A stretch of 64,000 bases of DNA from Scatomorpha stercorigallinarum (lineage in GTDB: Bacteria > Bacillota > Clostridia > Oscillospirales > Oscillospiraceae): contig CALXGN010000004.1 in the NCBI GenBank assembly GCA_944387865.1, forward strand, positions 62,001-126,000, read 5' to 3'. Shown in pieces: positions 1-8,903 of this stretch; positions within the stretch are counted from its first letter, which is position 1; each line of letters opens with the position of its first letter. Made by a program: the position numbers and the translations under genes. Below the pieces are notes generated by a model. It ran no database searches. It was not told the origin of the DNA and saw only the letters and a list, made by a program, of their open reading frames with translations.

Positions 1-1
1 T

Positions 2-739
2 GCCGGCTACGCGCTGTGGTTCCTGCGCGAGTCGCAGTTCCTCAACCGCTGCCGCGCGCGGCTCGGCACCAGCGCGGCCGTTTCCGGCACGGGCTTCCTC
101 TTCTCCCGCCGGGCGATCGACGAGTGCGGCGGCTGGCACTTCTTCCTGCTCACGGAGGACATCGAGTTCACCATCGAGTGCGTCACCCGCGGCTGGAAGA
201 TAGGCTACTGCGAAAAAGCGGTGCTCTACGACGAGCAGCCCACGAAGTTCATGCAGAGCTGGCACCAGCGCCTGCGCTGGTCGCGCGGATACCTGCAGGT
301 GTTCGGCAAATACGGCGGCAGGCTCGTCCGCGGCATGGCGCACGGCTCCTTCGCCTGCTATGACATGAGCATGGCCATCATGCCGGCGGCCGTGCTCTCC
401 CTGGTGGGCCTGGTCGCCAACTGCGCCGCAACCACGCTCAGCATACTGGCCGGCAGCGGGCTCGATACTGTGCTGCTCTCGCTGGGAAGTTTGCTGTTCA
501 GCTCCTGCATAGCGGTGCTCGTCATCGGGACAGTCACGACAATAACCGAGTGGAAGCGCATCTACGCGCCTGCGTGGAAAAAGGTGCTCTACAACTTCAC
601 CTTCCCGCTCTTCATGCTCACTTACGTGCCGATCGCCTTTGCCTCGCTCTTTGCCCGCCGCGTGGGCTGGAAGCACATCGAGCACACCCGCTCCGCCACG
701 GTCGCCGATATCCGCTCCGCGGGGGCGAAAATAGCATAA
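2..739 (+). CDS. Processive family 2 glycosyltransferase, C-terminal part
   Basis: The reading frame is open from the window edge, so the N-terminus is missing and about 245 codons remain. It shows a GT2 catalytic core end: a TEDIEF acidic segment near base 160 followed by the QRLRW (Q-x-x-R-W) motif at 266-280, the signature of membrane-embedded processive transferases that extend a polysaccharide from a nucleotide sugar. Three hydrophobic segments follow (about 370-460, 465-540 and 600-660), as in the IcaA/BcsA/NodC fold. The polymer cannot be told from this fragment. A strong hairpin follows the stop directly. Confidence 0.85.
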   Translation, partial: AGYALWFLRESQFLNRCRARLGTSAAVSGTGFLFSRRAIDECGGWHFFLLTEDIEFTIECVTRGWKIGYCEKAVLYDEQPTKFMQSWHQRLRWSRGYLQVFGKYGGRLVRGMAHGSFACYDMSMAIMPAAVLSLVGLVANCAATTLSILAGSGLDTVLLSLGSLLFSSCIAVLVIGTVTTITEWKRIYAPAWKKVLYNFTFPLFMLTYVPIAFASLFARRVGWKHIEHTRSATVADIRSAGAKIA

Positions 740-749
740 GCGCTGGCTG

Positions 750-778
750 AAATGCCGCCGGCTTTGCCGGCGGCATTT
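750..778. terminator. Perfect 13-bp hairpin after the glycosyltransferase
   Basis: Arms 750-762 and 766-778 are exact reverse complements around a TTT loop. It lies 10 bases after the stop codon. The T-run is only the three bases ending the stem, so it may stop transcription weakly or protect the mRNA end. Confidence 0.6.
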
Positions 779-793
779 CATGCCAAAAGACCC

Positions 794-1010
794 CGCGCGG
801 CCGGGGGCCGCGCGATGGTAAGGCGCTCCGTTCAGCGCACGCCCGCCAGTCTGCGGACTGGCGGGCGCACGTTCACTGCGCGGGCGGTGTTTTTCCCGAG
901 GCGGAGCCCCGGGAAAAACGGATGTAATTTTATTTGCGGCCAAGGCCGCAAACTCTGCGAGGCTTGGGCGGCTTTGGCCGCCGTTTTTTATTTTGGACAG
1001 CGCGGGCTGT
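794..1010. other. Array of consecutive hairpins in the 340-bp gap before the YihY gene
   Basis: No gene is credible in 740-1079. After the terminator-like hairpin come further inverted repeats in series: 794-802/806-814 (9 bp), 841-851/856-866 (11 bp, TGCG loop), 889-898/910-919 (10 bp), 933-941/944-952 (9 bp), 967-972/977-982 (6 bp, then G-TTTTTT-A-TTTT) and 997-1001/1006-1010. The fifth is a good Rho-independent terminator for the plus strand. The left part of the fifth could pair with the fourth, so the two may be alternatives, as in an attenuator; this is inference. Confidence 0.6.
967..994 (+). terminator. Rho-independent terminator inside the hairpin array
   Basis: GC-only 6-bp stem 967-972/977-982 with loop TTTG, followed by G and a T-rich run (984-994). 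It sits about 85 bases before the next start codon, so it would either end readthrough from upstream or act in a leader. Confidence 0.6.
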
Positions 1011-1038
1011 TTGGACAGGCGTTTCGTCTTGATATTTT
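1011..1038 (+). promoter_or_regulatory. Possible sigma-A promoter for the YihY-led gene run
   Basis: TTGGAC (1011-1016), 16-bp spacer, TATTTT (1033-1038). It lies after the terminator at 967-994 and 42 bases before the start codon. The -10 match is only fair. Confidence 0.4.
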
Positions 1039-1079
1039 AGCGCGGATGTGAGAAAATGGGCCCTTAGGAGGCGAGGGAC

Positions 1080-1976
1080 ATGGCGCGCAGGCTGAAGAAA
1101 ATATACCGCTACGCGGACAAATTCGGCTCCGGCCTCGCCGAGCGCCGGCTGACGACCTATGCCGCCGCCTGCGCCTACTATATATTCATGTCGCTGGTGC
1201 CGCTCGTCATGCTCGTCGTCTCGCTGCTGCAATTCACGCCCTGGAGCGAGGCGCTGGTGATGGACACCATCTCCGAATACGTGCCCGAGCAGCTCTATCA
1301 GATCGTGGAGAGCATCGTGCAGGGCATCTACAGCGGCGGCGGCGTGGCGCTGACGGTGTCCATACTGCTCACCGTCTGGTCGGCCTCCGCCTCCATGAAG
1401 GCGCTCATGCGCGGCATGGACTCCGTCTATGACGCCAAACGCCGGGAGGACTATTTCGTTTTCAGCTTCCGCGCCTGCGTCTACATGGTCATCTTCGTGC
1501 TGATGCTGCTGCTGTCGCTGGTGGTGCTCGTCTACGGCGAGCAGGTGCAGGACCTGATCGTCAGCTACATGCCCTCCAACCGCTTCTTCCAGGTGGTGTT
1601 CCGCGTCATCAACCTGCGCTTCATCGTCATACTGTCGGTGCTGACGGTGGTGTTCTCCGTCCTCTACAAGTGGATGCCGGCAAAGAAGGTGCGCTATACC
1701 GAGCAGCTCCCGGGCTCGCTCTTTTCCGCCGTGGCCTGGATGGCGTTTTCGTACATCTTCTCCTTCTACGTCTCGCTCTCCGACCGCTTCGGCGCCTACG
1801 GCTTCATCGGCACCATCATGGTGGCCATGATGTGGCTGTTCTACTGCTTTTATTTCCTGCTCATCGGCGGCTACATAAACCGCCTGCTGGAGCAGCGCCG
1901 CGCGCGTGTCGAGCGCCAGGCCGCCTATGAGGCCGCGCACGCGAAAAAAGAAGAAAAACACAGGAAACAGGGATAA
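1080..1976 (+). CDS. YihY/BrkB family inner membrane protein
   Basis: A 298-residue integral membrane protein of the YihY/BrkB (formerly RNase BN-like) family, role unproven; some members are proposed transporters. Six hydrophobic segments are visible at about residues 28-52, 95-112, 135-160, 178-198, 208-230 and 238-264, with the family's long loop between helices 2 and 3 and a charged Lys/Glu-rich cytoplasmic tail. TAGGAGG at 1065-1071 sets the ATG. It precedes the ABC-F gene by 2 bases and probably opens the operon that runs to the AlkD-like gene. Confidence 0.9.
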   Translation: MARRLKKIYRYADKFGSGLAERRLTTYAAACAYYIFMSLVPLVMLVVSLLQFTPWSEALVMDTISEYVPEQLYQIVESIVQGIYSGGGVALTVSILLTVWSASASMKALMRGMDSVYDAKRREDYFVFSFRACVYMVIFVLMLLLSLVVLVYGEQVQDLIVSYMPSNRFFQVVFRVINLRFIVILSVLTVVFSVLYKWMPAKKVRYTEQLPGSLFSAVAWMAFSYIFSFYVSLSDRFGAYGFIGTIMVAMMWLFYCFYFLLIGGYINRLLEQRRARVERQAAYEAAHAKKEEKHRKQG

Positions 1977-1978
1977 AA

Positions 1979-3859
1979 ATGATAGATATATCGGTAAAAG
2001 ACTTGAAAAAATCCTTTGAAGTGGGCCATCCCGTGCTGGACGGCCTCAGCTTTGACATAAACGCCGGCGAGCGCGTGGGCATCCTCGGGGCCAATGGCTG
2101 CGGCAAGACCACGCTCTTCCGCCTGCTCTCCGGCGAGATACGCGAGGACAGCGGCGACATCGCCATCCACCGCGGCCGGCGCATCGGGCTGATATCGCAG
2201 ATACCGCGCTACCCCGCGGGCTGGACCACGGAGGACGTGCTGCGCGAGGCCCACAGCGGACTGCGCCGCATGGCCGCGCGCATCGCCGAGCTCGAGCGGC
2301 AGATGGAGAGCGACAGCTCGCCGCAGCTGCTCGCCGAGTACGACCGCCTGAGCGACGATTTCCGCCGCCTGGGCGGCTACGACATGGACCGCGAGCGCAA
2401 CCGCGTGGCCAACGGCCTCGACATCCCGCAGGAGATGCGCGAGCGGGAGTTCGACCTCCTCTCCGGCGGGGAAAAAACGCGCGTCAACCTGGCGCGGCTG
2501 ATACTGGAGGACACGGACATCCTCCTGCTCGACGAGCCCACCAACCACCTCGACCTGCGCGCCACGGAGTGGCTGGAGGACTACATCCTGCACTTCCGCG
2601 GCACGGTGCTCGCCATAAGCCACGACCGCTATTTCCTCGACGTGGTGGCCCAGCGCTGCATAGAGATCGTGAACGGCCGCGCGGAGTTCTACTCCGGCAA
2701 CTACAGCTTTTACGTCGTCGAGCGCCAGCGCCGCTTCGACGAGCAGCTGAAAAAGTACGAGAAGGACCAGGCCAAGATCGAGCAGCTGCAAAAGGCCGCC
2801 GCCCGGCTGCACCTCTGGGCCTTCATGGGCAACGACAAGCTGCACAAGCGGGCCTTTTCCATGGAAAAGCGCATCGAGCGCCTGAGCCAGACCGAGCGCC
2901 CGCACGAGGCGCGGAAGCTGCACGCCTCATTCAAGGAGCGGAACTTCTCCGGCGACGAGGTCGTCGCAATGGACGGGCTCACCAAGGGCTTTGAGGGCCG
3001 CGCGCTCTTTTCCGGCCTCAGCGCCATCGTCGAGGGCGGCGAGCGCGTCGCAATAATAGGCGACAACGGCACCGGCAAGAGCACGCTCGTGAAGCTTATC
3101 GTCGGCGAGGAGGAGCCGGACGCCGGCTGGGTGCGCCGTGGCCCCAGCGTGCGCATGGCCTACCTGCCGCAGATCGTCAAATTCAACGACACCTCGCGCA
3201 CGGCGCTGGACACGCTCATCTACGACTGCCGCTGCTCGCCGCAGGAGGCGCGCGACAGCCTGGCCGCCTTCGGCTTCCCGGGCGAGGACGCGCTCAAGGA
3301 GGTCGGCACGCTCTCCGGCGGCGAGCAGAGCCGCCTGCGGCTGTGCATGCTCATGCGCTCGGACGTGAATCTGCTGATACTCGACGAGCCCACAAACCAC
3401 CTGGACATCGCCTCCCGCGAGTGGATGGAGGACGCGCTCTCGGACTACAGCGAGGCGCTGATGTTCGTCTCACACGACCGCTACTTTATTGAGAAGTTCG
3501 CCACGCGCATCTGGGCCTTCGCCGGCGGGACGGTCACCGACTTCCGCGGCGGCTTCGCCGACTACCGCGCCTGGCGCGAGCGGCAGGAGGCCATAAAGCA
3601 CGCGGCGAAGGCCGCCGAGCCCAAACCGGAGAAGAAGCCCGCGCGCAAAAAGGGCACGCCGGAGCGCGAGAAGGCCCTGCGCCGCACGGAGCGAGAGATC
3701 GAAAAGCTGGAAGCGCGCATGAAGGAGCTGGACGCGGAGGCCGAGGCCAACGCCGCCGACTACCAGCGGTTGATGGCCATCGAGGAGGAGCGCGGGGAGC
3801 TCTCCGCCCGGCTGGACGCGCTGTATGAAGAATGGGAGGGACTGAGTGAAGAAGGGTAA
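1979..3859 (+). CDS. ABC-F family ATPase (ribosome-associated type)
   Basis: A 626-residue soluble protein with two ABC ATPase domains and no membrane segment, the plan of ABC-F translation factors and ribosome-protection proteins. Domain 1 has Walker A GANGCGKTT (residues 37-45), signature LSGGEKTR (near 162) and Walker B with DEPTNHLD. A linker rich in Lys/Glu and helical (near 245-310) is where family members enter the ribosomal E site. Domain 2 has GDNGTGKST (near 362), LSGGEQSR and DEPTNHLD. A C-terminal Lys/Glu coiled coil (about 555-620) resembles Uup, YdiF and YfmR. The subfamily, and therefore any antibiotic resistance role, cannot be decided from sequence reading. It overlaps the next gene by 14 bases. 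Confidence 0.93.
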   Translation: MIDISVKDLKKSFEVGHPVLDGLSFDINAGERVGILGANGCGKTTLFRLLSGEIREDSGDIAIHRGRRIGLISQIPRYPAGWTTEDVLREAHSGLRRMAARIAELERQMESDSSPQLLAEYDRLSDDFRRLGGYDMDRERNRVANGLDIPQEMREREFDLLSGGEKTRVNLARLILEDTDILLLDEPTNHLDLRATEWLEDYILHFRGTVLAISHDRYFLDVVAQRCIEIVNGRAEFYSGNYSFYVVERQRRFDEQLKKYEKDQAKIEQLQKAAARLHLWAFMGNDKLHKRAFSMEKRIERLSQTERPHEARKLHASFKERNFSGDEVVAMDGLTKGFEGRALFSGLSAIVEGGERVAIIGDNGTGKSTLVKLIVGEEEPDAGWVRRGPSVRMAYLPQIVKFNDTSRTALDTLIYDCRCSPQEARDSLAAFGFPGEDALKEVGTLSGGEQSRLRLCMLMRSDVNLLILDEPTNHLDIASREWMEDALSDYSEALMFVSHDRYFIEKFATRIWAFAGGTVTDFRGGFADYRAWRERQEAIKHAAKAAEPKPEKKPARKKGTPEREKALRRTEREIEKLEARMKELDAEAEANAADYQRLMAIEEERGELSARLDALYEEWEGLSEEG

Positions 3860-4577
3860 GCTCTGGCTGATAGCCGTTATCATACTGGCGCTGGCGGCGG
3901 CCGTGTTCGCCTTCGCCATGACGGGGCACCGCTTTTTCGCCGCGCTGCTGCTGGGCATCGCGCTGGTGATAGTTTATTTCCACTATGTGAAGAGCCGCCG
4001 CTGGCGCGCCGCGGCCGCGGCCGTGCTGATACTGGGCGCCGTGGTGTTCGGCGTCATCGAAGCGCCCATCGTTGCGGACGCGCACACGGACGCGCCGGAC
4101 GGCACGGAGTACCTGATCGTCCTGGGCGCGGGGCTGAACGGCGACGTGCCCAGCCTCTCGCTCACCAACCGCCTGACGGCGGCCCTCGAGTGGCTGGAGG
4201 GGCACCCGGACTGTGTGGCCGTCGTCTCCGGCGGGCAGGGCCCGGGCGAGAACATGACTGAGGCGGAGGCCATGGGCATCTGGCTGGAGGCGCGCGGCAT
4301 CGCGCCGGAGCGCATTGTGCTCGAGCCGGAGGCCACCTCCACCTGGGAGAACCTCGCCAACTCCTTCGCGCTCATCCGCGAGCGCGGCGGCGAGCCGGAC
4401 GGGAACTGCGCCATACTGACCAGCGAATACCACCTCTGCCGCGCGAAGCTGATGGCCGCCGACCAGGGCGTGGAGGCCTACGGCGTGGCCGCGCGCACGA
4501 GCATGCCCACGCTGATGATAAACTATTTCATCCGCGAGGCCTTCGCCGTAACGTATTACCGCATATTTGGAGCCTGA
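3846..4577 (+). CDS. YdcF family (DUF218) membrane protein
   Basis: 243 residues with GTG start inside the end of the ABC-F gene. Two or three N-terminal hydrophobic helices (about 7-25, 31-46 and 54-70) precede a DUF218/YdcF domain: YLIVLGAGL near 90, a NRL segment, VVSGGQG, a Glu-rich helix, then STWENLANS and the SEYHLCRA-type strand typical of this Rossmann-like fold. Relatives include ElyC/SanA-type envelope proteins; the substrate is unknown. Translational coupling with both neighbours is likely (overlap upstream, 3-base gap downstream). Confidence 0.88.
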   Translation: MKKGKLWLIAVIILALAAAVFAFAMTGHRFFAALLLGIALVIVYFHYVKSRRWRAAAAAVLILGAVVFGVIEAPIVADAHTDAPDGTEYLIVLGAGLNGDVPSLSLTNRLTAALEWLEGHPDCVAVVSGGQGPGENMTEAEAMGIWLEARGIAPERIVLEPEATSTWENLANSFALIRERGGEPDGNCAILTSEYHLCRAKLMAADQGVEAYGVAARTSMPTLMINYFIREAFAVTYYRIFGA

Positions 4578-4580
4578 CGT

Positions 4581-5162
4581 ATGGAAAAGATCAACGTTTA
4601 CGACTTTGACAAGACCATCCTGCCCTATGACAGCACGGAGGCCTTCTCCCTCTTCTGCCTGCGGCGGCACCCGCGCGCGATGCTCGGCGCGCTGCGGGCT
4701 GTGCCCTATGCGGCGCTGATGCCGCTGCGCATCGTCACCAAGACCCGCGCCAAGGAGGTGTTCTACTCCTTCCTCGCCGCCCTGGAGGACGTGGACGCGG
4801 AGGTGGAGGCCTTCTGGGCGGAGAACCTGAAGAACATAAACGCCTGGTACATCGCGCAGCGGCGGCCCGACGACCTCGTCATCTCCGCCTCGCCGGAATT
4901 TTTGCTGCGCCCGGTGGCGGAGGCCCTGGGCTTCCGCCTGATCGCCTCGCGCGTGGACAAGTGCAGCGGCTGGACGCTGGGCCTCAACTGCCATGACGAA
5001 GAAAAGGTGCGCCGCCTGCGCGAGGAGTACCCGGAGGTGGAGATCGCGGAGTTTTACTCCGACTCCCTTTCGGACACGCCGCTGGCGAGGATAGCGGAGC
5101 GGGCCTTCATCGTGAAGGGCAGCGTCCTCTCGCCCTGGCCGCAGGAGAGCCTGAGGGGATGA
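4581..5162 (+). CDS. HAD family (subclass IB) phosphatase
   Basis: 193 residues. The N-terminal VYDFDKTIL is HAD motif I (Asp nucleophile and DxDxT), SASPEFLL is the Ser of motif II, and a DEEKVRRLREE..FYSDSLSDTPL segment carries the motif III/IV Lys and Asp pair. The helical cap between residues 20 and 75 matches the SerB-like IB subclass, which includes phosphoserine and lipid-linked phosphate phosphatases. Substrate unknown. Its stop overlaps the next start by four bases (ATGA), placing it in one transcription unit with the YdcF and VanZ-like membrane proteins; an envelope-lipid substrate would fit but is inference. Confidence 0.88.
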   Translation: MEKINVYDFDKTILPYDSTEAFSLFCLRRHPRAMLGALRAVPYAALMPLRIVTKTRAKEVFYSFLAALEDVDAEVEAFWAENLKNINAWYIAQRRPDDLVISASPEFLLRPVAEALGFRLIASRVDKCSGWTLGLNCHDEEKVRRLREEYPEVEIAEFYSDSLSDTPLARIAERAFIVKGSVLSPWPQESLRG

Positions 5163-5653
5163 GGCGCGGCGTCAAGACCGCCTGCGGGCTGCTGTTCGCC
5201 GTCTATCTGCTGGCCATGTTCTACCTGCTGCTCTTCCGCCAGCGGGACGGCTTCCTGCTCTCGCGTGCGCTGGCGCATGGCGAATACTGGGAAAATGTAC
5301 GCGCCTGCGTGAACCTCACGCCCTTCGACACCATCGTCCGCTTCCTGCGCACGATAGAGACACAGGAGGGCTACTTCGTGCGCCACGCCTTCATCAACCT
5401 GGTGGGCAATGTGGTGATGTTCGTGCCGCTGGGCGTGTTTTTGCCGCTTTTGTGGCGGAAAATGCGCGCCTACTGGCGTTTTTTCCTCCTCTGCGCGCTG
5501 GCCATAACGTTGGTGGAGGCCGCGCAGGCGCTGCTGCTTCGGGGCAGCGCGGACGTGGACGACCTGATACTCAACCTCGCCGGGGCCACGACCGGCTTCC
5601 CCTTCGGGCTGCTGGCGGCCAGGATATTTGACAAAGGAGAGAGAAAAACGTGA
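5159..5653 (+). CDS. VanZ-like membrane protein
   Basis: 164 residues with four hydrophobic helices (about 8-25, 82-103, 107-125 and 135-155). The conserved features of the VanZ-like family are present: the LTPFDTI segment after helix 1, the HAFINLVGNVVMFVPLG block, and a GSADVDDLILNLAGATTG C-terminal motif. VanZ itself gives low-level teicoplanin resistance, but most relatives lie outside resistance clusters and their role is unknown; no vanHAX genes are nearby. Joined to its neighbours by 4-base overlaps on both sides. Confidence 0.9.
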   Translation: MRRGVKTACGLLFAVYLLAMFYLLLFRQRDGFLLSRALAHGEYWENVRACVNLTPFDTIVRFLRTIETQEGYFVRHAFINLVGNVVMFVPLGVFLPLLWRKMRAYWRFFLLCALAITLVEAAQALLLRGSADVDDLILNLAGATTGFPFGLLAARIFDKGERKT

Positions 5654-7644
5654 AAAAAGTGGACTATGAGCTCTTTTCCCGCTTCCTGATGCCGCATTCG
5701 CCGGCCGTGCGCGGGGAGGACATCTATTTTCTCGTCCGGCGCGCGGACATGGAGGAGAACGGATATAAGTCCGACCTCTACGTCTGGCATGATGGCCGCG
5801 CCCGCCGCCTCACCTCCTCCGGGGATGTGAACAGCTTTTTCCTCACGGACGAGGGCGTCTGCTTCCCCGCGCTGCGGCAGAAAAAGGACAAAGAGCGCGC
5901 GGAGAAGGGCGTGCCGCTGACCGTGCTCCACTGCCTGCCCTACGACGGCGGCGAGGCGCAGGAGCTGCTGCGCTTGGACTGCGCTGCGACGGACATCCGC
6001 CCGCTCGGCGGCGGCAGGTATCTTTTCACGGCCCAGTACTCGCACGACTACGCCCGCGAGCTTGAAAAAGCCGGCGGGAACGCCGAAAATGCCGCGGAGG
6101 CGCTGAAAAAATCCGTCGCCGAGTGCCAGGTGATAGACGAGGTGCCCTACTGGTCCAACGGCCGCGGCTATGTGAACAAGCTGCGCAGCAGGCTGTACAT
6201 ATACGAAAACGGCGCGGCGCGCGCCCTCACGGACGAGTTCACGGACGTCTATATGGGCGGGCTCTGCGAGGGGCGCGTGTGCCTCGTCGAGAGCCGCTAC
6301 ACGGACCTCGAGCCGGAGGGCAACCGCCTCTTCGAGCTGGACACGGCCACGCTGGAGCGGCGCGAGCTGAGCGTGGCGGAGGGGGCCGCGCACTACGACG
6401 CCTGGCCGCTCCACGGCGGGCGCACGGCGGCGCTGGTGAACATGCGCGAGAAGTACGGCCTCAACGAGAACGCCCGCGTCTACCTCCATGAAAACGGCGA
6501 GTGGCGCTGCCTCTACGGCGGCGGGGAGCACAGCTTCAACAACAGCGTGGGCAGCGACGTGAAGGCCGGGCGCGGCTTTGACGCCAGCGTGCCCTGCGAG
6601 CGCGGCGGGGGGCTATATTTCCTCGACACCCTCGGCGGCAGCTCCCATATCATCCGCGTGGACGAGGCGGACGGCTCCGTGCGCGCCGTCACGCAGCCGG
6701 GCGCCAACATCACGGACGCCGCCTTTTACAAAGACGGCTTCGCCGCCGTCATGATGCGCGGCAAGAGCGGCTGCGAGCTCTGCTATATCGGCCCGGACGG
6801 GGAGGAGACGCGCCTGACGGACTTCAACACGGGCATTTTTGAGGAATACGAGTACTCCGCGCCGCAGAAGCTGGACTTCGTAAACAGCCTCGGCCGCACC
6901 ATCGAGGGCTGGGTGATACCGCCCGCGGGGATGGAGCCGGGGAAGAAGTACCCCACGATACTCGACATCCACGGCGGGCCCAAGACCGTCTACGGCGATT
7001 GCTATTTCCACGAGATGCAGCTCTGGGCCTCCCGCGGCTTTGCCGTCATCTTCTGCAACCCCACGGGCGGCGACGGCGGCGGGGACGAGTTCGCCGACAT
7101 CCGCGGCCGCTACGGCTCGCAGGACTACCGCGACCTGATGGACTTCGTGGACACGGCGCTCGAGCGCTGCCCATTTATCGACGCGGAACGGCTCGGGGTC
7201 ACCGGCGGGAGCTACGGCGGCTTTATGACCAACTGGATAATCGGCCACACGGACCGCTTCAAATGCGCCGCCAGCCAGCGCAGCATATCCAACTGGATAA
7301 GCTTCGGGAACACCTCGGACATCGGCCACCGCTTCGCCAAGGACCAGACGGCCGCCACGGCCTGGGAGGGCGTGGAAAAGGCCTGGGAGCAGTCGCCGCT
7401 CCGCTACGCCAGCAGGGTGACCACGCCCACTCTGTTCATCCACTCCGAGGAGGACTACCGCTGCCCGCTGCCGGAGGGGATGCAGATGTTCTACGCGCTG
7501 AAGGTACACGGCGTGCCGGCCAGGATGTGCATCTTCAAGGGCGAGAACCACGAGCTCTCCCGCTCCGGCAGGCCGCAGAACCGCGTGCGGCGTCTGCGCG
7601 AGATCACCGAGTGGATGGAAAAGTACCTGAAGGACGAAAACTGA
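5650..7644 (+). CDS. S9 family serine peptidase (acylaminoacyl/oligopeptidase type)
   Basis: 664 residues, GTG start. The N-terminal half (about 1-400) is a WD/beta-propeller-like gate, full of short strands with Asp/Gly turns. The C-terminal alpha/beta hydrolase begins near 410 and contains the nucleophile elbow GGSYGG (Ser521), Asp602 in EEDYRCPL and His634 in ENHELS, a complete catalytic triad. There is no signal peptide, so it probably degrades peptides in the cytoplasm. Length is usual for the acylaminoacyl peptidase group. The next gene follows after 11 bases. Confidence 0.93.
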   Translation: MKKVDYELFSRFLMPHSPAVRGEDIYFLVRRADMEENGYKSDLYVWHDGRARRLTSSGDVNSFFLTDEGVCFPALRQKKDKERAEKGVPLTVLHCLPYDGGEAQELLRLDCAATDIRPLGGGRYLFTAQYSHDYARELEKAGGNAENAAEALKKSVAECQVIDEVPYWSNGRGYVNKLRSRLYIYENGAARALTDEFTDVYMGGLCEGRVCLVESRYTDLEPEGNRLFELDTATLERRELSVAEGAAHYDAWPLHGGRTAALVNMREKYGLNENARVYLHENGEWRCLYGGGEHSFNNSVGSDVKAGRGFDASVPCERGGGLYFLDTLGGSSHIIRVDEADGSVRAVTQPGANITDAAFYKDGFAAVMMRGKSGCELCYIGPDGEETRLTDFNTGIFEEYEYSAPQKLDFVNSLGRTIEGWVIPPAGMEPGKKYPTILDIHGGPKTVYGDCYFHEMQLWASRGFAVIFCNPTGGDGGGDEFADIRGRYGSQDYRDLMDFVDTALERCPFIDAERLGVTGGSYGGFMTNWIIGHTDRFKCAASQRSISNWISFGNTSDIGHRFAKDQTAATAWEGVEKAWEQSPLRYASRVTTPTLFIHSEEDYRCPLPEGMQMFYALKVHGVPARMCIFKGENHELSRSGRPQNRVRRLREITEWMEKYLKDEN

Positions 7645-7655
7645 ACGGAGGGGGC

Positions 7656-8891
7656 ATGGGTGTGAAAAGCGGCACGAAATGTATGGCGGCGCTGCTCGCG
7701 GCGCTCATGCTCCCCCTTGCCGCCTGCGCGGCCGGTGAGGACGCCCGGCCGCTCACCAGCGACGGGCGGGAAATACTGACGGTCGCCTGCGTCCACGGCA
7801 GGCCGGGGCTGGACTACCTGTGCGCGGCCTTCAACACGCAGAGTGGGGAGTATTACGCCCGCATCGTGGAGTACGGCTATGAGCCGGACGCGGACGCCGC
7901 GCCCGAGCGCCTGGCCACGGAGCTCATCGCCGGCAGGGGGCCGGACATCGTCGCCGCCTCCGGCGGAAACAGCCTGATGCAGGAGGCGAAGGACTCCGGG
8001 GCCTTCCTGGAGCTGACGCCGCTGCTGGACGAGCTCGCGCCGGGGCTCGTGCCTGCCGTGGCGGAGGCCCTGCGCGAGCGGCCGGAGATCTACGACCTGC
8101 CCGAGAGCTTCGGGATAAGCTCCTTCCTCGCCCAACCCAGCCAGACCGGCGGGCGGCTGAGCCTGACGATGGAGGAGGCGGAGGCGTGCGCCGCCGCGCT
8201 GGGCGAGGGCTGCGGCGTGTTCCAGCAGTGGATGACGCGCGAGGAGCTCTATAAGCGCGCGATGGACGACGCCACCGGCCGCTACATCGACTTTGAGGCG
8301 GGGACGTGCTCCTTCGAGGACCCCGGCTATATTGCGCTGCTGGAACTCTGCGCGGCATGCCCCGCCGAGCCGCAGGGCTATGAAAACGGCGGCTGCCTGC
8401 TCATGAGCTATCCGCTCACCGGCGTAGAGCAGCTGTGCACTCTGGAGAGGCTTTACGGGGACGACTACTGCTTCATGGGCTTCCCCCAGGAGGGTGAGGG
8501 CCGCCGGGGATGGCTGGAGCGCGCGAGCACGTGCTTCAGCGTGAGCGCCGCCGGCAACACGGAGGGCGCGCTGGAGTTCATACGCTTCGCACTCAGCTAT
8601 GAGCGGCAGGCGCTGGTGGAGACCGGCTTCCCCGTGGACCAGGCCGCGCTCGACGCTCTCTTCGCCGCCGCCCTGGACGGGGAGTACAGCCAGGGCACGC
8701 TCGCGCAGCGGGACGTGGACGCGTTCTATGAGCTGCTCAACAGCGGCCTGAGCTTTTCCGAGCGGCCGGACGCGGTGACGCTCATCATGATGGAGGAGGC
8801 GCGCGCGTTCTTTGCCGGCGGCGCCACGGCGCAGGAGGCCGCCCACCGCACGCAGGAGCGCGTGAGCCTCTATCTGGCCGAACAGGCGTAA
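7656..8891 (+). CDS. Extracellular solute-binding lipoprotein
   Basis: 411 residues. The ATG is preceded by GGAGGGGG (7647-7654, very close). Residues 1-24 form a lipoprotein signal ending in LPLAAC, with Cys24 the lipidation site. The mature part resembles family 1 (sugar-type) binding proteins: ILTVACVHG, then LATELIAGRGPDIVAASGG, typical of the first lobe. No permease or ATPase gene is adjacent, so it is an orphan binding protein or a sensor of an uptake system elsewhere. Ligand unknown. Confidence 0.8.
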   Translation: MGVKSGTKCMAALLAALMLPLAACAAGEDARPLTSDGREILTVACVHGRPGLDYLCAAFNTQSGEYYARIVEYGYEPDADAAPERLATELIAGRGPDIVAASGGNSLMQEAKDSGAFLELTPLLDELAPGLVPAVAEALRERPEIYDLPESFGISSFLAQPSQTGGRLSLTMEEAEACAAALGEGCGVFQQWMTREELYKRAMDDATGRYIDFEAGTCSFEDPGYIALLELCAACPAEPQGYENGGCLLMSYPLTGVEQLCTLERLYGDDYCFMGFPQEGEGRRGWLERASTCFSVSAAGNTEGALEFIRFALSYERQALVETGFPVDQAALDALFAAALDGEYSQGTLAQRDVDAFYELLNSGLSFSERPDAVTLIMMEEARAFFAGGATAQEAAHRTQERVSLYLAEQA

Positions 8892-8903
8892 AGGAGGGGC
8901 AAA

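Noticed and set aside
3534..4994. A 486-codon minus-strand frame across YdcF and HAD genes
   Set aside because: Spans two well-supported plus-strand genes and has biased composition without motifs.
5159..5653. Glycopeptide resistance locus, suggested by the VanZ-like protein
   Set aside because: No vanH, vanA or vanX genes are near; VanZ-like proteins are common outside resistance clusters.
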